DNA from: Cesiribacteraceae bacterium YIM B00369 | GTDB lineage: Bacteria; Bacteroidota; Bacteroidia; Cytophagales; Cyclobacteriaceae | Reading direction: 5' to 3' | DNA: 64,000 nucleotides | Assembly (NCBI GenBank): GCA_017948555.1 | Contig: JAFMYY010000005.1 | Span: forward strand, 62,001 to 126,000 | In this document: in pieces, positions 35,809 to 43,925 of the stretch | How the letters are laid out: every line of letters starts with the position of its first letter | Position numbering within the stretch: the stretch's first letter is position 1 | Made by a program: the position numbers and the translations under genes | The notes under the pieces: model-generated | Databases searched by the model: none | What the model was told of the DNA's origin: nothing | What the model saw: the letters and a program-made list of their open reading frames with translations, nothing else

Positions 35809-36483
35809 ATGCAAAGCCTGCAGGAAAGGATAACAGAAAAAATCAGAGAAATAAGCCAGACTGCAGACGAATATCCCGGAGCTGTGGTAATACAAAATAT
35901 ACAGGAATTAAAAATTGTATATATGTGTAAAAGGGCTTTGGAGGCCTTACAAAGGCCCTGGGCAGAGATTCAGAATCTCAGCATTGAGGAATATCACAGA
36001 ACCTATTTTAACCCTGAGGATGCTGAAGATTACTTCCCTAAGCTTCAGGAAATGGTTTCCAAAAGAGATCCTCAACAGGTAGTTTCTTTTTTTCAGCAGG
36101 TACGTACTGCTGAAAACCGGGATTGGGAATGGTACCTCACCTCAGTGAAAATTTTAATGTTCGATGATGAGCAGGAACCTCTTTTAACCATAACGTTTGC
36201 TATTCCCATTGATCCTAAAAATCATGTAACAAACAAGATTAACCGTTTACTGGAAGAAAATAATTTTCTCAGGAAGCATCATGAAAAATTCCACAGTTTA
36301 GGAAAAAGAGAAAAAGAAGTTTTGAAGCTAATTGCGGGTGGAAAAAGTAATACTGAAATTGCGCTGGAACTGAATATTTCGGAGATGACAGTTGAAACTC
36401 ACCGGAAAAATATTAAAAGGAAATTACTAATAAAGTCTCCTTTTGATCTTCAGCAGTATGCCAGAGCCTTTGACCTGATTTAA
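35809..36483 (+). CDS. PAS-like sensor fused to LuxR-type DNA-binding domain
   Basis: 224 residues. Seen: a PAS-like N-terminal domain (about 15-135; YPGAVVIQNIQELKIVYM at its start, then ENRDWEWYLTSVKILMFDD), a linker with a coiled helix, and a C-terminal LuxR helix-turn-helix LGKREKEVLKLIAGGKSNTE followed by NISEMTVETHRKNIKRKLL. Known: such proteins are one-component regulators in Bacteroidota, with DNA binding tuned by the PAS domain. No receiver domain or phosphorylation Asp is present. Targets unknown; a small gene follows 58 bases downstream. Confidence 0.88.
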   Translation: MQSLQERITEKIREISQTADEYPGAVVIQNIQELKIVYMCKRALEALQRPWAEIQNLSIEEYHRTYFNPEDAEDYFPKLQEMVSKRDPQQVVSFFQQVRTAENRDWEWYLTSVKILMFDDEQEPLLTITFAIPIDPKNHVTNKINRLLEENNFLRKHHEKFHSLGKREKEVLKLIAGGKSNTEIALELNISEMTVETHRKNIKRKLLIKSPFDLQQYARAFDLI

Positions 36484-36541
36484 TTTTCCGGTGAATTATT
36501 CCTCCCCGGACTCTGTTAACGAATATATAACAACCTGATAA

Positions 36542-36724
36542 ATGGATCTTTCTAAAGAAGAGTTTGACGATAAATTCAGGACCTCCCTGGATGAAATAAT
36601 CAAGGAAATGGCTGAAAATTCTGAAATCGATGTGAAGAAGTTTTATGGAATGACACTCTTCCTGGAAAACCTGGCTTTTTTTAGTCCTGTGCTTTACGGG
36701 TTGCTTGAAGATGCCCGGAAATAA
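36542..36724 (+). CDS. Small acidic hypothetical protein
   Basis: 60 residues: an acidic helix (SKEEFDDKFRTSLDEIIKEM) followed by a more hydrophobic helix (GMTLFLENLAFFSPVLYGLL). No signal peptide. I do not recognise it. The amphipathic helical pattern and the position 58 bases behind the PAS-LuxR gene on the same strand make a real gene likely; it could be coexpressed with the regulator. Confidence 0.55.
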   Translation: MDLSKEEFDDKFRTSLDEIIKEMAENSEIDVKKFYGMTLFLENLAFFSPVLYGLLEDARK

Positions 36725-36787
36725 GATTGTGGATTGTAATAAAGTAAATTTCATTTTTCACCCCCCCCTATTATCTCAGGCTATGGC

Positions 36788-36828
36788 AAAGGTTCAGGGA
36801 GCTGGTTTATTCAGCTTCCTGAACCTTT
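36788..36828. terminator. Hairpin between small gene and VOC gene
   Basis: Sixteen-base arms AAAGGTTCAGGGAGCT (36788-36803) and AGCTTCCTGAACCTTT (36813-36828) with one mismatch, between converging genes. No clear T-run on either strand, so terminator function is likely but not certain. It overlaps the VOC stop codon. Confidence 0.6.
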
Positions 36829-37186
36829 AAAAAGAGAATAGCTCAATGTGATAACCGTCAGGGTCCTGAATAAAAATTTGTGTAGCTCCATCGGGCCTTT
36901 CTTTTGGTCCGGTGTATTTTACCTCCTTTTTTTTCAGGAAGGTTTCTGCTTCCTTAGCCGAAGCCACCTTCAAGGCAAAATGATGCCTTTTGTGCAAAGT
37001 TATTTCTTCGCTCCGGTTTCCTATGAGGTGGAGTTCCTGATGAGAACCAAGCCGGAACCAGGCTCCGGGGAAATTAAAAGCTGGCCGCGGGATTGGTTGT
37101 AATTCCAGGATGTCCTTATAAAACCGGGTACTTTCCTCCACATCCTTCACATATATGGCAACATGATTTAATTCCTGAATTTCCAT
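36827..37186 (-). CDS. VOC family protein (glyoxalase/bleomycin-resistance type)
   Basis: 119 residues, cytoplasmic. Seen: one VOC domain with ELNHVAIYVKDVEESTRFYK, FPGAWFRLGSHQELHLIG, RHHFALKVASAKEAETFL and FIQDPDGYHIELFSF. Candidate metal ligands are His8, His57 and the Glu of HIELF. Known: the fold hosts glyoxalase I, epimerases and resistance proteins; the HVAIYV start and DPDGYHIEL end are typical of glyoxalase-like members. Substrate unknown. Single gene. Confidence 0.85.
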   Translation of the reverse strand: MEIQELNHVAIYVKDVEESTRFYKDILELQPIPRPAFNFPGAWFRLGSHQELHLIGNRSEEITLHKRHHFALKVASAKEAETFLKKKEVKYTGPKERPDGATQIFIQDPDGYHIELFSF

Positions 37187-37214
37187 TTTCCTCTGATATT
37201 TTTATTGAATACAT

Positions 37215-37262
37215 AAATGCAGGAAAGGAATCCTTTTATCACTGAATCCTTTTCCTGCATTT
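37215..37262. terminator. Hairpin downstream of the M3 peptidase gene
   Basis: Arms AAATGCAGGAAA (37215-37226) and TTTCCTGCATTT (37251-37262) with inner imperfect pairing. The T-run is best on the plus strand, weaker on the minus strand where the peptidase is transcribed. Confidence 0.55.
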
Positions 37263-37281
37263 TTTGCTCATGAATTTCTGT

Positions 37282-39318
37282 TTATTTTAACATACCCGTT
37301 CTTCTTAGAAGAGCTTCAGGAGATGGTTCTTTTCCACGGAACCTTTTGTATAATTCCATTGGGTGCTCACTACCGCCGGCACTTAAAATATGTTTTTTAA
37401 AGAGGTCAGCAGTATCTTTATGGAAAATTCCTTTCTCCAGGAAGAATTCAAAAGCATCTGCATCCAAAACCTCTGCCCACTTATAACTGTAGTACCCGGA
37501 GGCATATCCTCCCTGGAAAATGTGTGAAAACGAGGTGCTTGTATTGGTTCCCTCCACAGGGGGTAATAGTTCGGTCTCCTTCTGAAGCTCCCGCTCATAA
37601 GCGCCCACATCTTTAACCCCGGCCGCTTTAGCTATATGCCAGCCCATGTCAAGCTTTGCAAGCCCCACCTGCCGCACTGTCTGGTAAGCTTCCATAAAAT
37701 TTGCACTTTCTTTTATCTTCTGAATAAGCTCTACCGGAATAGCCTCTCCTGTTTCGTAATGGCGGGCAAAAAGATCAAGGCTCTCTTTCTGGTAAACCCA
37801 GTTTTCCAGAACCTGGGATGGCAGTTCCACAAAATCCCAGTAAACATTGGTACCGGACAGGCTTTCATATTTGCCATTGGCCAGAATTCCGTGTAACGCA
37901 TGGCCAAACTCATGGAAAAGCGTGGTTACTTCATTAAAGGTTAGTAAGGATGGTTTTGAAGCTGTTGGCTTGGTAAAATTGCAGACGATAGCCACAAGAG
38001 GACGCACTTCCTTATCGCCTGTTTTATTCTGCCCGCGGAAAGATGTCATCCATGCCCCGTTACGCTTACCTGGTCTTGGAAAAAAATCGGCATAAAATAC
38101 CGCCACATGCTGTTCATGCTCATCCAATACCTCGAACACCTTTACTTCAGGGTGGTACACCTGCACATCCTGCAAAGGTTTAAATTTTAATCCATAAAGC
38201 TTTCCGGCTACCTGAAAAACACCGTCTATTACATTTTCAAGCTTAAAATAAGGTTTAAGCATTTCATCGTCAATGGCAAATTTTTCCTTCTTCAGCTTTT
38301 CAGAGTAATATCCCATATCCCATTTCTGCAGCTTTTCAGGTCCTCCTGTTTTAGCGGCATATTCCTCCAGTTCCTTTACTTCCTTTTGGGCTACCGGTTT
38401 TGCATGTTTAAGCAGGTTATCGAGGAAATCCATTACTTTGGCAGGCGACTCTGCCATTCTTTCCTCAAGCACAAAATCAGCATGGGATTTATAGCCTAAC
38501 AATTCTGCCCTCTCATGCCGCAGCCTTACTTTTTTAAGGATAACATCCTGGTTATCGTTTTCATCACCTTTATATGCTTTGGAGCCATAGGCACGGAACA
38601 TTTTTTCACGCAGTTCCCTGTTATCTGCATAGGTCATGAATGGAATATAGCTGGGGAATTGAAGCGTAAATACCCATGATCCTTCCTTTCCCATTTCGCC
38701 GGCAGTAGTGGCTGCAGCTTCAATAACGTGATCAGGCAAACCTGAAAGATCTTTCTCCTCTGTAATTTCCAGAAAAAAATCATTTGTTTCTTTCAGCACA
38801 TGCTCTCCGAATTCCAGCCCCAGTTGCGACAGATCCATATCTATTTTCCGCAGCTTCTCCTTTTTGTCCTCAGGTAAATTAGCCCCGTTCCGGACAAAGC
38901 TCTTATATGTTTTTTCCAGTAAAGTTTTTTCTTCCGGTGAAAGGGTCAGCTTATCCTTTTCGTCATGTACTGCTTTAATTCGCTGGAAAAGAGCCTTGTC
39001 CAGCATAATATCATTAGAATATTCTGAAAGTAAAGGTGATATCTCCCTTGCCAGTTTTTGAATTTCATCGCTGGTTTCTGCAGAATTAAGATTAAAAAAA
39101 ATGCCGGAAATCAGGCCGGCCTTTTCGCCGCTTTTTTCTAAAGCCTCAATGGTATTCTCAAAAGAAGGTGCTTCAGGAGAGGAGGTGATTTTTTGAATAT
39201 CAGCCTTTCCTTCCTGTATTGCCTCCTTTATGGCAGGAAGAAAGTGTTCATTTTTTATTTCATTGAAAGGAGGTGTTTCGAATGGAGTATTGAATTTTTG
39301 TAAAAGTGGGTTATTCAT
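37282..39318 (-). CDS. M3 family zinc metallopeptidase (Dcp/oligopeptidase A-like)
   Basis: 678 residues, no signal peptide, so cytoplasmic. Seen: the zinc motif HEFGHALHG with His469, Glu470 and His473 in FNEVTTLFHEFGH, the SGTNVYWDFVELPSQVLENW segment and a YASGYYSYKWAEVLDADAFE segment of the substrate-binding lid. Length and motif position match Dcp and oligopeptidase A (about 680). Known: these enzymes degrade oligopeptides or remove C-terminal dipeptides. I cannot separate Dcp from OpdA/PrlC by eye; the SGTN...DFVE region looks closer to Dcp. Single gene. Confidence 0.9.
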   Translation of the reverse strand: MNNPLLQKFNTPFETPPFNEIKNEHFLPAIKEAIQEGKADIQKITSSPEAPSFENTIEALEKSGEKAGLISGIFFNLNSAETSDEIQKLAREISPLLSEYSNDIMLDKALFQRIKAVHDEKDKLTLSPEEKTLLEKTYKSFVRNGANLPEDKKEKLRKIDMDLSQLGLEFGEHVLKETNDFFLEITEEKDLSGLPDHVIEAAATTAGEMGKEGSWVFTLQFPSYIPFMTYADNRELREKMFRAYGSKAYKGDENDNQDVILKKVRLRHERAELLGYKSHADFVLEERMAESPAKVMDFLDNLLKHAKPVAQKEVKELEEYAAKTGGPEKLQKWDMGYYSEKLKKEKFAIDDEMLKPYFKLENVIDGVFQVAGKLYGLKFKPLQDVQVYHPEVKVFEVLDEHEQHVAVFYADFFPRPGKRNGAWMTSFRGQNKTGDKEVRPLVAIVCNFTKPTASKPSLLTFNEVTTLFHEFGHALHGILANGKYESLSGTNVYWDFVELPSQVLENWVYQKESLDLFARHYETGEAIPVELIQKIKESANFMEAYQTVRQVGLAKLDMGWHIAKAAGVKDVGAYERELQKETELLPPVEGTNTSTSFSHIFQGGYASGYYSYKWAEVLDADAFEFFLEKGIFHKDTADLFKKHILSAGGSEHPMELYKRFRGKEPSPEALLRRTGMLK

Positions 39319-39903
39319 CTTTCTAATCTGTATTAAAGAGTATGTAAAATCAGTCAGGTAAACCTTACGAATGGCTGTCGCGATTACCTGGCTCAGAGAT
39401 AAAAATTTGTTTTTTTAAGAACATTCCTGAATTCCGAATTTATTATGTTCAGCATTAAATACCTAACCAATCATGTAAGGAAATGATTTGTGTAGTTAAA
39501 ATAATAAATAAAGGTTTTATGCAAATGTAAAGAGCGGATCAAATAAATGCATAAAGGAAAAATTCGTAATCCACAAAAAGGCCTTGCCGGCCGCATTATT
39601 ATCTTCTTATGAAGTTTTTTCCTCCCTCCGGTTACAGGAGTTTAACAATGCTTGGTATTGGCTATATGGGAAAAATTAAAATAGCATAGTGATCCTTACT
39701 GGTTTATAGAGAAAGTTTTCCTGATCCTGTAACAGCATTATTTTAAGAAAAACATTGAGGTTGAACCTGCATTTATAGTGCTTAATTTTTTATATGTGAC
39801 TGTTATTTAATGTTTTACAAGGATGATATTTTGATGATATCCCGGAAAAATCAATCTGAAACTTTCATAAATAAATAATATCTTTGCGGCAAAATTTATT
39901 TAT
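39319..39903. other. Long intergenic region upstream of the ABC-F gene
   Basis: 585 bases between divergent genes. No frame of interest. A perfect -7-like element TATCTTTG is at 39879-39886, just before the ABC-F start. Nothing else was identified; the length would allow a small RNA, but I see no terminator-like hairpin. Confidence 0.5.
39879..39886 (+). promoter_or_regulatory. Candidate -7 promoter element of the ABC-F gene
   Basis: TATCTTTG fits TAnnTTTG exactly. The gene starts at 39904, so the 5' leader would be very short. The -33 region lacks a good TTTG. Confidence 0.45.
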
Positions 39904-41547
39904 ATGATTTCAGTTGACGGTGTTACGGTGGAGTTCAACGGCTCTGCTCTGTTTAGCAATATTTCCTTTAATATTAATGAAAATGACCGGATTGCCCTTA
40001 TGGGTAAAAACGGAGCAGGAAAATCGACCCTTCTTAAAATAATAGCAGGTGCGAATAAACCCACCAGGGGAAAAATTTCAGCTCCTAAAGATGCGGTTAT
40101 TGCCTATTTACCCCAGCATTTGCTTACAGAAGATAATTGTACAGTTTTTGAGGAGGCCTCTAAAGCTTTTTCTAAAATACTGGCAATGAAAACGCAAATG
40201 GATGAACTTAACCATGCGCTCGAGACAAGAACAGATTATGAGTCAGAAGCTTACAGCAAAATTATTGAACAGGTTTCGGAGCTGAGTGAAAAATATTATT
40301 CGATTGAGGATGCTAATTTCGACGCCGAGATTGAAAAGACCCTTTTAGGGCTTGGTTTTTTAAGGAGTGATTTTACCCGCCCTACGAGTGAGTTCAGCGG
40401 TGGATGGCGGATGCGCATTGAGCTTGCTAAAATTCTGCTGCAAAAACCTGACCTGATCCTGCTCGATGAGCCTACTAACCACATGGATATTGAATCTATT
40501 CAATGGCTGGAGGAGTTTCTTATAAATAATGCTAAAGCAGTAATTGTTATATCGCACGATAAAACTTTTGTTGATAATATTACCAACAGAACCATTGAGG
40601 TTACAATGGGCCGTATATATGACTATAAAGTTAATTATACCCATTACCTCCAGCTCCGCCGGGAAAGACGTGAGCAACAGCAAAAGGCTTATGAGGAGCA
40701 GCAAAGACAAATTGCCGATATTCAGGAGTTTATAGACAGGTTTAAAGGAACTTACTCCAAAACCCTGCAGGTTCAGTCAAGGGTTAAGATGCTTGAGAAA
40801 ATTGAAATTCTTGAGGTGGATGAGGTGGATACCTCCCACCTGAACCTTAAGTTCCCTCCTGCCCCGCGCTCAGGAAATTACCCTGTAATAGCCGAAGGCT
40901 TAAGTAAAAGCTATGGAGACCATGTTGTTTTTAAAGATGCTTCATTAACCATTGAACGTGGCCAGAAGGTGGCATTTGTGGGTAAAAATGGTGAAGGTAA
41001 ATCCACTCTGGTAAAAGCCATAATGGGCGAAATTGATTTTGAAGGAAAGCTGCAGCTGGGGCACAATAGTATGATAGGATATTTTGCCCAGAATCAGGCC
41101 TCACTTCTGGATGAGGAGCAAACAGTATTCCAGACCATAGATAACATTGCAGCCGGAGAGATCAGGACTAAAATCAAGGACATTCTGGGGGCATTTATGT
41201 TTGGCGGAGATGCAATAGAAAAAAAGGTAAAAGTGCTTTCAGGCGGTGAAAAAACCAGGCTAGCCATGATTAAATTATTGCTGCAGCCTGTAAATCTCCT
41301 GATTCTTGATGAACCTACAAACCATCTTGATATTAAAACGAAAGATATACTAAAAGAAGCATTACAGGCTTTTGACGGAACCCTGATCCTTGTATCGCAC
41401 GACAGGGATTTCCTGGACGGTCTGGCTACAAAAGTTTTTGAATTCGGGAATAAAAGAATTAAAGAACATTTCGAGGACATTACCGGCTTCCTGAGAAATA
41501 AAAAAATGGAAAACCTCAGGGAAATAGAAAGAAAGACTGCTAAATAG
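39904..41547 (+). CDS. ABC-F family ATPase (EttA/Uup type)
   Basis: 547 residues. Seen: two ABC cassettes without membrane domains: Walker A GKNGAGKST (34-42) and GKNGEGKST, signature motifs FSGGWRMR and LSGGEKTR, Walker B LILLDEPTNHMD and LLILDEPTNHLD, and an interdomain linker rich in Arg/Glu/Gln (LRRERREQQQKAYEEQQRQ). Known: ABC-F proteins bind the ribosomal E site and help translation of difficult sequences; some give antibiotic resistance. The linker length does not show which subgroup. A strong terminator follows. Confidence 0.93.
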   Translation: MISVDGVTVEFNGSALFSNISFNINENDRIALMGKNGAGKSTLLKIIAGANKPTRGKISAPKDAVIAYLPQHLLTEDNCTVFEEASKAFSKILAMKTQMDELNHALETRTDYESEAYSKIIEQVSELSEKYYSIEDANFDAEIEKTLLGLGFLRSDFTRPTSEFSGGWRMRIELAKILLQKPDLILLDEPTNHMDIESIQWLEEFLINNAKAVIVISHDKTFVDNITNRTIEVTMGRIYDYKVNYTHYLQLRRERREQQQKAYEEQQRQIADIQEFIDRFKGTYSKTLQVQSRVKMLEKIEILEVDEVDTSHLNLKFPPAPRSGNYPVIAEGLSKSYGDHVVFKDASLTIERGQKVAFVGKNGEGKSTLVKAIMGEIDFEGKLQLGHNSMIGYFAQNQASLLDEEQTVFQTIDNIAAGEIRTKIKDILGAFMFGGDAIEKKVKVLSGGEKTRLAMIKLLLQPVNLLILDEPTNHLDIKTKDILKEALQAFDGTLILVSHDRDFLDGLATKVFEFGNKRIKEHFEDITGFLRNKKMENLREIERKTAK

Positions 41548-41578
41548 TTTTTGAGATATTTAAATATTAAAAACCCGG

Positions 41579-41611
41579 GCATCAGGCTTTTAAGCCTGAT
41601 GCTCTTTTTTT
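41579..41611 (+). terminator. Strong terminator after the ABC-F gene
   Basis: Perfect arms GCATCAGGCTT (41579-41589) and AAGCCTGATGC (41592-41602), then a T-run to 41611. Confidence 0.9.
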
Positions 41612-41926
41612 ACCCCACTTATTCTTAAATAAGAATTTCTCCACAGGAACCCGGCCCGCCCGCTCCTTTTGGGCATTATCCCGCTGTAATATTTTATCCC
41701 TGATCAGGGAATGTACTAACCTTTGGGATATAGGGTAACCTGATAATGCTGTTTTAAAAGTATTGTTATTTAGCAACAAATATTTACACCCATACAGTAT
41801 GCCATCTTTATTTTTATATATTGCCATGAAAACGGAATAAATATCGTTTGTGCAAACGAAACCGGATACGATTCCGAAGGAAATCCCCTGAGTTTTAATA
41901 TATTCCAACAAGTGAAATAAAATAAT
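41612..41926. other. Regulatory region upstream of the tandem esterases
   Basis: 315 bases without a supported gene. It holds a palindrome at 41844-41859 (listed separately). A minus-strand frame crossing this region and the start of the next gene is Lys/Ser-rich and not convincing. Confidence 0.5.
41844..41859. promoter_or_regulatory. Palindromic operator candidate upstream of the esterase pair
   Basis: TCGTTTG TG CAAACGA: perfect seven-base arms around a two-base centre, 67 bases before the first esterase start. The form resembles operators of LacI-type sugar regulators; no regulator gene is nearby, so the match is structural only. The TTTG of the left arm could also serve as a -33 element. 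Confidence 0.45.
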
Positions 41927-43903
41927 ATGACAAGATTTTACTCTTTTGCGAGGTTTACTGCCTTTTCCCTTCTGTTGATGGTTCTGTTCCTTCAGAACAC
42001 TTATGGAGAGAATATTGAGATTGACCGGGAACATAAAAGAATTGTAGCCCCGGAAGGAATAAATTACAAATGGCTGATTGAAGGGCAGGAAATAAAGAGT
42101 GGCACAGGACGATTTCTGAATGTGGAAAAGTCAGGTACCTATTCTGTTCTTTTTGAAGATGAACACGGAAAGGCAGTGGAAGAAACGATTCATATAGTGG
42201 TGGAAGGAAATGCGATACGGAAGATTTTTTTGATCGGGGATTCAACCGTAACGAACTACCGCACTTCCGATTATCCAATGGCTGGCTGGGGTATGGTATT
42301 CCAGCACTTCTTTGATAATTCTGCCTTTGTAGTTGAAAATAAGGCTATTGGAGGAAGAAGTTCTAAAAGTTTTAAAAAAGAGGGACGTTGGGATGAAGTA
42401 AGAAGGGCGATGAAAGCCGATGACTATGTGTTTATTCAATTCGGGCATAATGACCGTGACCATACAAAACCGGAGCGTTTTACCCCGGTGGATAGTTTTA
42501 AGATTTACCTGAGGGAATATGTAACCGAAGCCAGGGACCTGCAGGCCATTCCGGTGCTGGTTTCACCTATGGTTATGAATGCCTGGAGAGACGGAGTTTT
42601 AAGGAATGTTTTTACAGAAAGCGGTAATGACTACAGAGGAGCTATGCTGCAGGTTGCAAACGAACTGGATGTTCCTTTTATAGATCTGAATATAGAGTCG
42701 CATGCCTTGGTTTCTGAGGTGGGACCTGATTATGCCACAAGGTTCATTTACCATGCTTATGCTCCCGGTGAGTACCCGAATTATCCTGACGGCAGTAACG
42801 ATTTTACACATTTTCAGGAAATGGGAGCTGTTGAAATGGCAAAAATAGTAGCTAATGGTATTACAAAACTTGAAGAGGATGCACGTATAGAGCCACTGGC
42901 TGAAAAACTGCTTCCGCTCTATCCGGTAAATATTAAAATAAATAAGCCCGATGCAGGAACTGTCACCCACTCTGCCTCCTACCCTGCCGGAGTAACAGTA
43001 ACTGTTAAGGTACTCCCGAAAGATGGCCACACATTTAAGTATTGGAGAAACTCCAATGGAACGATTGCCCGTACCAGAAGCCTTCATTCCTTTACAATGG
43101 AACCAGGTGAAAAAACACTTTATGCTCTTATCGATGAAGACACTCCCTGGGATTGTACCGGAGAGTTTAACGGAACAGCCGTAACAGATGACTGTGGCAT
43201 ATGTACCGGCGGAACGACAGAAAGAGCCCCATGCTCTTTTTCTTTCCAGATGGAGGATGCCTGTTCTGTGGATGGTGAGCTTAAGGCAGATTATGTTGGC
43301 TATCATGGAAACGGATACGTGGTTTCTGAAGCCGCTGAGGGCGCAGCTGTTGAATGGATATGGAATGCCGGATCAGATGAAGAAGTATTGCTGACTTTCC
43401 GGTATGCCAATGGAGGGGAAACAGCCCGTAGTGCCCGCTTGTCGGTAAATGATTCGGAGGCAGGCGAACTGGAGTTTGCTCCGGCCGGAAAATGGATGGA
43501 CTGGAATTCAATTAGCCAGACCGTTATGCTCAGGGAAGGTGAAAACACCCTCCGGCTATCGGCTTTATCAAGTGCAGGCCTGGCTCACCTCGATTTGATT
43601 TCACTTACTGTAACTACTGTGGAAGCAGTGGAATGTGAGCCGGTTACTCCTCCTGTTACCTATATTCCTCTTTCTCAGTTTCCGGGTAAACTGAAAGTAT
43701 TCCCGAATCCCTTTTCCGACCATATTGAAATTGAAAGCGGAGAGCCTTTTAATTATAAGATTTATGATTTAAGTGGGCGATTACAGGCCCATGGTTCCTG
43801 TTCCGGAAAGTGCAGGTTAAATCCTTCTCTGGAACCGGGACTCTACCAAATGATCATTGAGAATTCCAAAGGATCTTATTCTGCAAAAATTTTAAGAAAA
43901 TAA
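41927..43903 (+). CDS. T9SS-secreted SGNH esterase, rhamnogalacturonan acetylesterase-like (copy 1)
   Basis: 658 residues. Order: signal peptide (1-27), Ig-like segment (28-98), SGNH/GDSL hydrolase of the rhamnogalacturonan acetylesterase type (about 99-320) with nucleophile Ser106 in GDSTV, GHND (173-176) and the Asp292/His295 pair in DFTHFQEMGA; an InlB-B-repeat-like domain (KPDAGTVTHSASYPAGVTV); a Cys-rich module DCTGEFNGTAVTDDCGICTG; a carbohydrate-binding-like beta domain (MEDACSVDGELKADYVGY); and a C-terminal T9SS type A sorting domain (FPNPF, IYDLSGR, GLYQMII). Known: such esterases remove acetyl groups from pectin backbones. The protein is probably exported to the cell surface or medium. 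It is followed 22 bases later by its paralogue. Confidence 0.88.
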   Translation: MTRFYSFARFTAFSLLLMVLFLQNTYGENIEIDREHKRIVAPEGINYKWLIEGQEIKSGTGRFLNVEKSGTYSVLFEDEHGKAVEETIHIVVEGNAIRKIFLIGDSTVTNYRTSDYPMAGWGMVFQHFFDNSAFVVENKAIGGRSSKSFKKEGRWDEVRRAMKADDYVFIQFGHNDRDHTKPERFTPVDSFKIYLREYVTEARDLQAIPVLVSPMVMNAWRDGVLRNVFTESGNDYRGAMLQVANELDVPFIDLNIESHALVSEVGPDYATRFIYHAYAPGEYPNYPDGSNDFTHFQEMGAVEMAKIVANGITKLEEDARIEPLAEKLLPLYPVNIKINKPDAGTVTHSASYPAGVTVTVKVLPKDGHTFKYWRNSNGTIARTRSLHSFTMEPGEKTLYALIDEDTPWDCTGEFNGTAVTDDCGICTGGTTERAPCSFSFQMEDACSVDGELKADYVGYHGNGYVVSEAAEGAAVEWIWNAGSDEEVLLTFRYANGGETARSARLSVNDSEAGELEFAPAGKWMDWNSISQTVMLREGENTLRLSALSSAGLAHLDLISLTVTTVEAVECEPVTPPVTYIPLSQFPGKLKVFPNPFSDHIEIESGEPFNYKIYDLSGRLQAHGSCSGKCRLNPSLEPGLYQMIIENSKGSYSAKILRK

Positions 43904-43925
43904 CCAAGAGCACAGCCTGATTTAT

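Noticed and set aside
36761-36768. Run of eight C in a short intergenic gap
   Set aside because: Could suggest phase variation, but it lies between converging gene ends, away from promoters and reading frames.
41582-42034. 150-codon minus-strand frame upstream of and overlapping the first esterase gene
   Set aside because: Product is Lys/Ser/Asn-rich with no recognisable domain, overlaps a terminator and the signal-peptide codons of a certain gene.
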